From NCBI GenBank assembly GCA_040221415.1, contig JAVKEN010000005.1:1-64000 (forward strand): a stretch of DNA of 64,000 nt, given 5' to 3'. Shown here in pieces: positions 58,802 to 64,000 of this stretch. Source of the DNA: JAVKEN01 sp040221415. Lineage in GTDB: Bacteria; Pseudomonadota; Alphaproteobacteria; Rickettsiales; JABSSG01. The first letter of the stretch is position 1; every line of letters begins with the position of its first letter. Made by a program: the position numbers and the translations under genes. The notes under the pieces were generated by a model, which worked only from the letters and a program-made list of their open reading frames with translations, searched no databases and was not told the origin of the DNA.

Positions 58802-59727
58802 GAATAACTAGAGTAGTAAAAAAAATTTTAGATAATTATGAAAGTGATAACCCAGGAACAAAATCGAAGCTGGCTAGTATTTTAATGCATGGAAAATTAG
58901 GTGGAACTGGTAAAATGGTTATACTTCCAGTTGATCAAGGGTTTGAGCATGGGCCTGCTAGAAGTTTTGCAAAGAATCCACCAGCATATGATCCTCATTA
59001 TCATTATTCTTTAGCTATTGAATCTGGCTTAAATGCATATGCTGCTCCTTTGGGAATGATTGAAGCTGGTGCAGATAGTTTTGCAGGAGCAATTCCTACT
59101 ATATTGAAAGTAAATAGTGCTAACTCTCTTAACTCGAAACATACCCAACCATATCAAGCTATTACTTCTAGCGTAAGAGATGCTTTGAGACTAGGGTGCT
59201 CAGCTATTGGTTTTACAATATATCCTGGTTCTGATATGTCACTTGATATGATGGATGAGATAAGAGAAATGTCAGAAGAAGCTAAAGAAGTTGGTATTGC
59301 TACAGTAATTTGGTCTTATCCTAGAGGTGGTGATTTATCAAAAACAGGTGAGACAGCAGTTGATATTTGTGCATATGCTGCTCATATGGCATGTCTACTT
59401 GGCGCTCATATAATAAAAGTGAAGTTACCAAGTGACCATTTAGAACTTAATGAGGCAAAAAAAATATATGAATCTGAGAAAATAAATATTTCAACAATGG
59501 CTGATAGAGTAAAACACGTTGCTCAAAGCTGTTTTAATGGTAGGCGTATGGTAGTTTTCTCGGGCGGCGGAAGCAAAAGTTCTTCTAGTGTGTATGATGA
59601 TGTAAAGGCTGTAAGAGATGGTGGCGGTAATGGCTCCATTATTGGCAGAAATACATTCCAACGCTCAAGAGGCGAGGCATTAAAAATGCTTCAAGAAATT
59701 GTAGACATATACAAAAGAAAGGCATGA
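58798..59727 (+). CDS. Class I fructose-bisphosphate aldolase (DhnA/FbaB type)
   Basis: A 309-residue DeoC/FbaB-family TIM barrel: ILPVDQGFEHGP near 40-51, IWSYPRGGDLSK, the Schiff-base lysine region HIIKVKLPSDHLE, and the phosphate-binding VFSGGGSKSSS. It cleaves or forms fructose-1,6-bisphosphate. The same type is found in Anaplasmataceae, whereas Rickettsia lacks glycolysis. It overlaps both bcp and the mscS-like gene by four bases. Confidence 0.93.
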   Translation: MRITRVVKKILDNYESDNPGTKSKLASILMHGKLGGTGKMVILPVDQGFEHGPARSFAKNPPAYDPHYHYSLAIESGLNAYAAPLGMIEAGADSFAGAIPTILKVNSANSLNSKHTQPYQAITSSVRDALRLGCSAIGFTIYPGSDMSLDMMDEIREMSEEAKEVGIATVIWSYPRGGDLSKTGETAVDICAYAAHMACLLGAHIIKVKLPSDHLELNEAKKIYESEKINISTMADRVKHVAQSCFNGRRMVVFSGGGSKSSSSVYDDVKAVRDGGGNGSIIGRNTFQRSRGEALKMLQEIVDIYKRKA

Positions 59728-60863
59728 GTTTTTTTTCCATAAATTTTGCAGATAAATTAAAGAACATCTCATATTACAAGAATCTTCTTGCATACTTTGA
59801 AGAAGAATTTTTGCTTGGAATATTTACAGAGGTGGCGATCGTAATATTCACTTTATCTCTGGCATATGCTGCTTCTAAGTTCCTTACTATTCTAGCTAAA
59901 AGATTAGAAAAAACGGATAATCATTGGGACGATATTTTAGTGAAAGCTCTTAAGCTTCCAGTGATTATGTTGGTTATTGTTATTGGTATTACAGAGTCTA
60001 TGGAAATTTCTGGAGTGGTGAATAATAGACTTATTCATAAGTTATCAGTTCTATCGAAAGAGTTTGTTTTTGCATTTTCCGTTGGTTGGTTTCTTATTTC
60101 ATATGTTGGCTTCTTTGAGAAACGAATAATATATTCAAAGAGATCTAAAGGAGAAAAAGTAGATTATGGTACAATTGACGGAGTCTCTAAGTTAGTAAAA
60201 TTCCTTATTTTTTTAGCAACTTTTATCGTCATTCTAGATGTTTTAGGTGTGAATATAAAAGGTATAGTTGCAGCTGCTGGTATTGGTGGTGTCGCATTAG
60301 GTTTTGCATCAAAAGATTTATTGGCTAATTTCTTCGGTACGACAATTATATATTTAGATAAGCCATTTACTATTGGTGATTGGATAAAGTCTCCAGACAA
60401 AGATATTGAAGGTACTGTTGAGGAGATTGGTTGGAGAATGACTAAAATTAGAAAGTTTGATAAAAGACCTATTTATGTTCCTAACTCGTTATTCAGTACA
60501 GTTGCAATTGAAAATCCATCTAGAATGACCCATAGAAGGATAAGAAATATAATCGGTGTGCGTTACTCAGACGTGAAGGCGTTACCTAAAATCACCGAGC
60601 AAGTTAAACAGATGCTAATTAATCACCCAGAGATTGACACTAATCAAACGTTAATAGTGCATTTCGAAGAGTTTGCAGATTGGTCCGTAAATTTTTTAGT
60701 CTATACATTTACGTACACTACGAATTGGATTAAATTTTATGAGGTAAGACAAGACGTAATGATGAAGATATCGGATATTATTTCTAAAAATAAAGCTAGC
60801 ATTGCGTTCCCAACAAACACTTTGGAATTCAGCAACTCACCTGTAGTAAGAACAAAAAAATAA
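59724..60863 (+). CDS. MscS-family mechanosensitive channel
   Basis: A 379-residue inner-membrane protein with about four N-terminal helices before the pore helix VAAAGIGGVALGFASKDLLANFFG (key residues GIGGVALGFA), then the beta domain DKPFTIGDWI and the C-terminal vestibule domain. It should release solutes on osmotic downshock. One Asn-rich linker and EEIGWRMTKIR fit the family. It starts within the aldolase stop. Confidence 0.92.
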   Translation: MSFFSINFADKLKNISYYKNLLAYFEEEFLLGIFTEVAIVIFTLSLAYAASKFLTILAKRLEKTDNHWDDILVKALKLPVIMLVIVIGITESMEISGVVNNRLIHKLSVLSKEFVFAFSVGWFLISYVGFFEKRIIYSKRSKGEKVDYGTIDGVSKLVKFLIFLATFIVILDVLGVNIKGIVAAAGIGGVALGFASKDLLANFFGTTIIYLDKPFTIGDWIKSPDKDIEGTVEEIGWRMTKIRKFDKRPIYVPNSLFSTVAIENPSRMTHRRIRNIIGVRYSDVKALPKITEQVKQMLINHPEIDTNQTLIVHFEEFADWSVNFLVYTFTYTTNWIKFYEVRQDVMMKISDIISKNKASIAFPTNTLEFSNSPVVRTKK

Positions 60864-60876
60864 AAGGATTTAGTGG

Positions 60877-61446
60877 ATGAAAATAATAGCTAACTCAATT
60901 AGAGCAGGAAATGTTTTAATGCACAATAACAGACTTTATGTGGTTGCTAAAACTCCTGATCACACTAAGCCTGGCAAAGGTGGGGCCTTCGTTCAAGTTG
61001 AAATGAAAGACTTGAAAACTGGTAATAAACTGAATGAGAGGTTTAGTTCAACAGAGAATGTTGAGAAGGTTAGATTAGATCAAAAAGAATACCAATATTT
61101 GTACATAGAAGATAATAAAGTATCTCTAATGGATTTAGAAAGTTATGAGCAGATAGAGATCCCGGTGGAGTTGTTAGGAGATAAAAAGAGTTTTTTACAA
61201 GACGGTATGCAAGTTGCCGTAGAGTCATATGAGGGCTCAGCAATCAGTGTGGAATTACCTGAAACTGTTGTTGCAACAGTTGTTGAAACGGAGCCTGTAG
61301 TAAAAGGGCAAACTGCCTCAGCTTCTTACAAACCAGCTATTTTGGACAATGGAATCAGAGTTATGGTTCCGCCATTTGTAAACACTAACGATAAATTGGT
61401 GGTGCGTACAGAAGATTCATCATATGTAGAGAGAGCAAAGCCATAA
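60877..61446 (+). CDS. efp: Elongation factor P
   Basis: Relieves ribosomes stalled at polyproline. The three-barrel 189-residue protein has KPGKGGAF at the tip of domain I, placing the modifiable lysine at 34 as in E. coli, which is lysylated by EpmA; whether EpmA exists here is unknown. It overlaps the following gene by one base (TAATG). Confidence 0.97.
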   Translation: MKIIANSIRAGNVLMHNNRLYVVAKTPDHTKPGKGGAFVQVEMKDLKTGNKLNERFSSTENVEKVRLDQKEYQYLYIEDNKVSLMDLESYEQIEIPVELLGDKKSFLQDGMQVAVESYEGSAISVELPETVVATVVETEPVVKGQTASASYKPAILDNGIRVMVPPFVNTNDKLVVRTEDSSYVERAKP

Positions 61447-62186
61447 TGTCAAATTTTTCAGCTAATATTACTGTACTCCAGAAAGTCAGAGATAAGGTTA
61501 CTAACCGCTTAAGGCGTGATTATGAGGAAATATCTCATTTGCAAAACTCCATAAAGTCTACCAATACTTTTGCGCAGATGTCTCGTGATAAAATTGAGAA
61601 AAATATTGTAGAAGAGTTGTTATATGCACGTAATAATTTTGATTTATTGTCAGCAAATATGGGAGTAATCAAAAACGATAATCAGAAATTTAGGTGGGTA
61701 GTAAACTGTATTTCTGATATTAATAATTTTGCGCATGCGTTGCCTTTCTCAACCGTTTCAATTTCAATAGAAGAAGATGTAAAAAATGAGTTTACAACTA
61801 TTGCATGTATGGTGATGGTGCTTGGCGCAAATGAAATATTCTATGCAGAAAAAGGCAAGGGTTCATGGGTAGAAATTAGTAAAACACATGTCTCTAATTC
61901 TAGAATTAGAGTCTCTAATAGGTCAAAGAATCTTGTTTTGGTATCTGAAAATGAAATAGAGCAAGAAAAAGTCAGTTTTAATTCAAAGATTGTGCCGCTT
62001 GTGTACTTGGCAGCTGGTAGAATAGACGGTGTCTTCTTTAAGGAGGTGTCGCATTTCGAAATCTCAGCACCTGTTTTACTGATAAATGAAGCAGGGGGGT
62101 ATGTCAAAAAGAAACAATTGAAAGATCATTACAGTATTTTTGCTACAAATCACAAAAGTGATAAATTTCTACCGACCCTTTCTTAA
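61446..62186 (+). CDS. Inositol-monophosphatase-like protein with lost metal site
   Basis: A 246-residue member of the IMPase/SuhB superfamily by overall layout and by WVVNCISDINNFAHALP, which lines up with the canonical WxxDPxDGTxNFxHxxP. Here both metal aspartates are replaced (Asn87, Ser90), GT is Asp-Ile, the earlier Glu-Glu motif is absent, and the WDxAAG block is HFEISAP with Glu205. EAGGYV survives. The frame is intact, so it looks like a maintained pseudoenzyme, perhaps a SuhB-type RNA polymerase or RNA-binding factor. Coupled to efp. Confidence 0.8.
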   Translation: MSNFSANITVLQKVRDKVTNRLRRDYEEISHLQNSIKSTNTFAQMSRDKIEKNIVEELLYARNNFDLLSANMGVIKNDNQKFRWVVNCISDINNFAHALPFSTVSISIEEDVKNEFTTIACMVMVLGANEIFYAEKGKGSWVEISKTHVSNSRIRVSNRSKNLVLVSENEIEQEKVSFNSKIVPLVYLAAGRIDGVFFKEVSHFEISAPVLLINEAGGYVKKKQLKDHYSIFATNHKSDKFLPTLS

Positions 62187-63374
62187 GTGCTCAGTAACTG
62201 AGGTTTTTAATTGATGAATTTCTTCAATATCTCTATTTAATTGCAATATTTTGTCACAATTCATTAATGCCTCGGCGTAATTTTTTTTCTTATAAAGGAT
62301 TTTTGCAGTAAGAGTCAATGCATCGATATTATCTTTTTGTAGATCAATGGACTTTGCCAAATCTGATAATGCAATGTCATACTGTTGAGATTGGTAGAAT
62401 ATGTAGGCTCTATTATAATATTGGTTAGATGAGTTAGTATGATACTCTTCGTGCTCAATTTTTGCGGATTTTAAAGATTTATTTAAGTATTTCTTAGCAA
62501 TTGAATACTTCTCTTGAAAAAAAGCAGCAATTCCATAAGCGAACAAAACAAAGTCATTATTCGTTTTTTTTAGTAATTTAGCAAAAATCCTTTCGGAATC
62601 TTTCCATTTTTGTTGTGCCAAGAGACAGTATCCATAGTCATATAATGCAGATTCATTGCTGTTTTCTTTCGATAAATATTTTTCAAAAAATGTTTGTGCG
62701 ACACTATATTTCTTTAAATGATAATGGCAGCAAGCTATGTAATATAAGAACTTGTTGTATTTATATTTTTTGTAAGCCGCTTCAGAGAATTTAATTACAT
62801 CTTTAAAATGTGATTTCTGATACAGGAAATCTATTTTGTAAACAATGTCATCCAGGCTAGCATCTTTTTTTGATAAAACTGTAAGAATATTTTTATACTT
62901 GAGATTCGAAATTTGTTGATAATCAAAATCCAATGCTACATTTATAAAATACTTTGAAGAATGAAATGAAGGGTTTTCAGTGATAGGTGTCTCATGGAAT
63001 TTAGCAGCCTCTTTATTTTGATGGTCTTGAAAGATAGCTTTTTCATAAAAACTATTTGCCCCGCTTTTATCTTTTTTAATCAGGTGTATATGCCCTAAAT
63101 AAGTGTATATAGCTGAACAAAAAAAATGTATATGATGATGATACTGTGAATTGATGCTAATTGCTTTTGATAAGTCTTTTAAAGATTGGCTATAATTTCC
63201 AAATTCAAAATTCAATACGCCCAGATTATTATAGGCATCGCTATCTTTTGGGTTTTCATTTATGACTTTGATATAATGATTTTTGAGCTGTTTTTCTAAT
63301 TTTAAAGTATAAGGAGTAGCTGCTTCTGAGAGGAAGTTTATTATGGTTTTTGGTATATAACTAAATATATTCAT
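62169..63374 (-). CDS. TPR-repeat protein of unknown role
   Basis: A 401-residue protein from the ATG at 63374 (an upstream ATG at 63407 would add eleven residues). TPR units recur through it, clearest at SDAYNNLGVLNFEFGNYSQSL, ALYDYGYCLLAQQKWKDSERI (given as separated motifs) and YNRAYIFYQSQQYDIALSDL. No signal peptide is certain; the N-terminus is mildly hydrophobic. TPRs bind proteins, and no partner is evident. The 3' end overlaps the IMPase-like gene by 18 bases. Confidence 0.75.
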   Translation of the reverse strand: MNIFSYIPKTIINFLSEAATPYTLKLEKQLKNHYIKVINENPKDSDAYNNLGVLNFEFGNYSQSLKDLSKAISINSQYHHHIHFFCSAIYTYLGHIHLIKKDKSGANSFYEKAIFQDHQNKEAAKFHETPITENPSFHSSKYFINVALDFDYQQISNLKYKNILTVLSKKDASLDDIVYKIDFLYQKSHFKDVIKFSEAAYKKYKYNKFLYYIACCHYHLKKYSVAQTFFEKYLSKENSNESALYDYGYCLLAQQKWKDSERIFAKLLKKTNNDFVLFAYGIAAFFQEKYSIAKKYLNKSLKSAKIEHEEYHTNSSNQYYNRAYIFYQSQQYDIALSDLAKSIDLQKDNIDALTLTAKILYKKKNYAEALMNCDKILQLNRDIEEIHQLKTSVTEHLRKGR

Positions 63375-63472
63375 TTTGACTACACTATAACTAAAACATA
63401 GTCTCATAGATGTGATTAAATTTCAATAAAGCAACATGATAATATATAATTACCACAAAAATACACCATTAC

Positions 63473-64000
63473 ATGATTTGGAGTTCTCAGACAATTAGAA
63501 AATTTTGCTACGGGGAAGTGATTGGCTCTTGGGAAGCCGAAGGGATCTCTATAGATACTCGTAGAATCGCACCTAATGAAATCTTTGTTGCTTTTAGAGG
63601 AAATAATGTTGATGGTCATGATTTTATATCTGAAGTTGCCTCTAAAAATCACGTTTTTATTTGCGAGAGACTTCCAAAGAGTCTGATTAAAAATAAAAAC
63701 TTAAAATATTGGATTGTGGATGATGTGGTAAAAGCTATCGAGGTAATGGCTAAGTACAACAGATCTAGATCTAAAGCTAAATTTATTGGAGTGACAGGAA
63801 GTGTTGGTAAAACAACTGTTAAGGAAGCGCTAACTTTTTTATTTTCTAAATTTGGTAAAACGTTTTCTTCCAAAGGAAATTACAATAATCACCTTGGTGT
63901 ACCAATAAGTTTGGCGTCTATGCCATTAGATATAGAGTATGCTATATTTGAGATGGGTATGAGTGCTCTTGGAGAAATCGACTTCCTTACGAAATTTGTT
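63473..64000 (+). CDS. murF: MurF, 5' part, cut by the window edge
   Basis: UDP-MurNAc-tripeptide D-alanyl-D-alanine ligase, the last cytoplasmic step of the peptidoglycan precursor. The 176 visible codons start at ATG 63473: MIWSSQTIRKFCYG, SIDTRRIAPNEIFVAFRG, the P-loop GVTGSVGKTTVKEAL and KGNYNNHLGVPISL, then FEMGMSALGEI. The frame is open to base 64000. It supports a peptidoglycan-making cell and fits dapA and glmM elsewhere in the window. Confidence 0.95.
   Translation, partial: MIWSSQTIRKFCYGEVIGSWEAEGISIDTRRIAPNEIFVAFRGNNVDGHDFISEVASKNHVFICERLPKSLIKNKNLKYWIVDDVVKAIEVMAKYNRSRSKAKFIGVTGSVGKTTVKEALTFLFSKFGKTFSSKGNYNNHLGVPISLASMPLDIEYAIFEMGMSALGEIDFLTKFV

Noticed and set aside
63416..63873. 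Two minus-strand open frames opposite murF.
   Set aside because: They are antisense to a clear MurF reading frame with P-loop and other motifs.

Overview
The window is low-GC alphaproteobacterial chromosome, most likely from an obligate or host-dependent intracellular member of the Rickettsiales or a close relative. Four things point there. A 23S-5S rRNA unit has its own promoter and no 16S gene or spacer tRNAs in front of it. Three Tlc-type nucleotide translocases lie in tandem. ChpT, CarD, HdaA and three-part PntAA/PntAB/PntB are alphaproteobacterial. Gene orders such as hflK-hflC-htrA, rplU-rpmA-obgE, phoU-gpmI-lepB-rnc-era, rpiB-glyA-nrdR and tilS-ftsH-glmM fit. The species cannot be named from sequence alone. 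Metabolism is richer than in Rickettsia itself: folate synthesis, PAPS synthesis, parts of the diaminopimelate pathway, glycolytic/gluconeogenic enzymes and an ArgR regulator.

Layout. 1-5.7 kb: MFS transporter, the HflK-HflC-HtrA membrane quality-control operon and a shortened Mrp ATPase. 5.7-8.9 kb: promoter, 23S and 5S rRNA with complementary flanks, terminator. 9-14.1 kb: GltS, then an ATP sulfurylase-APS kinase fusion, CysQ and a DUF2061 membrane protein, an orphan PAS histidine kinase and initiator tRNA. 14.1-18.7 kb: Obg/L27/L21, ChpT-DapA-SmpB, CarD, tRNA-Leu. 18.7-30.2 kb: a long minus-strand housekeeping block (Trm112-like, Era, RNase III, LepB, GpmI, PhoU, NrdR, GlyA, RpiB, GlmM, FtsH, TilS). 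30.2-38.2 kb: a DUF2066-like protein, a PerM-type membrane protein and HdaA, facing AddA and SixA; then YaaA, a methyltransferase and tRNA-Val.

38.2-50.5 kb: the transhydrogenase operon runs by an ATGA overlap into the first of three tandem tlc genes, with an unrecognised four-helix membrane protein between copies 1 and 2 and a CPBP-type membrane protein behind copy 3; then LysC, a FabK/nitronate monooxygenase-like protein and an M23 lipoprotein. 50.5-54.3 kb: a folate cluster (PabC-like enzyme divergent from FolB-FolK-FolP-FolC, with start codons overlapping in one CATG). 54.3-56.9 kb: ArgR and a divergent amino-acid ABC transporter around an ARG-box-like operator. 56.9-64 kb: XseA, a chain of overlapping or closely spaced genes (peroxiredoxin, class I aldolase, MscS channel, EF-P, and an inositol-monophosphatase-like protein that has lost its metal ligands), a TPR protein, and the 5' part of murF cut by the window edge.

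Coding density is high. Many starts overlap the preceding stop, several convergent genes overlap at their 3' ends, and no gene-free stretch exceeds 300 bases. Nothing recognisable lies at 1-111 ahead of the MFS gene. I saw no insertion sequence, prophage, CRISPR array or toxin island. The points most worth following are the pnt-tlc coupling and tlc triplication, the PAPS operon with no adjacent reductase, the ArgR-transporter switch, the degenerate IMPase behind efp, the Mrp without its CxxC, and the shared CATG start of pabC and folB.
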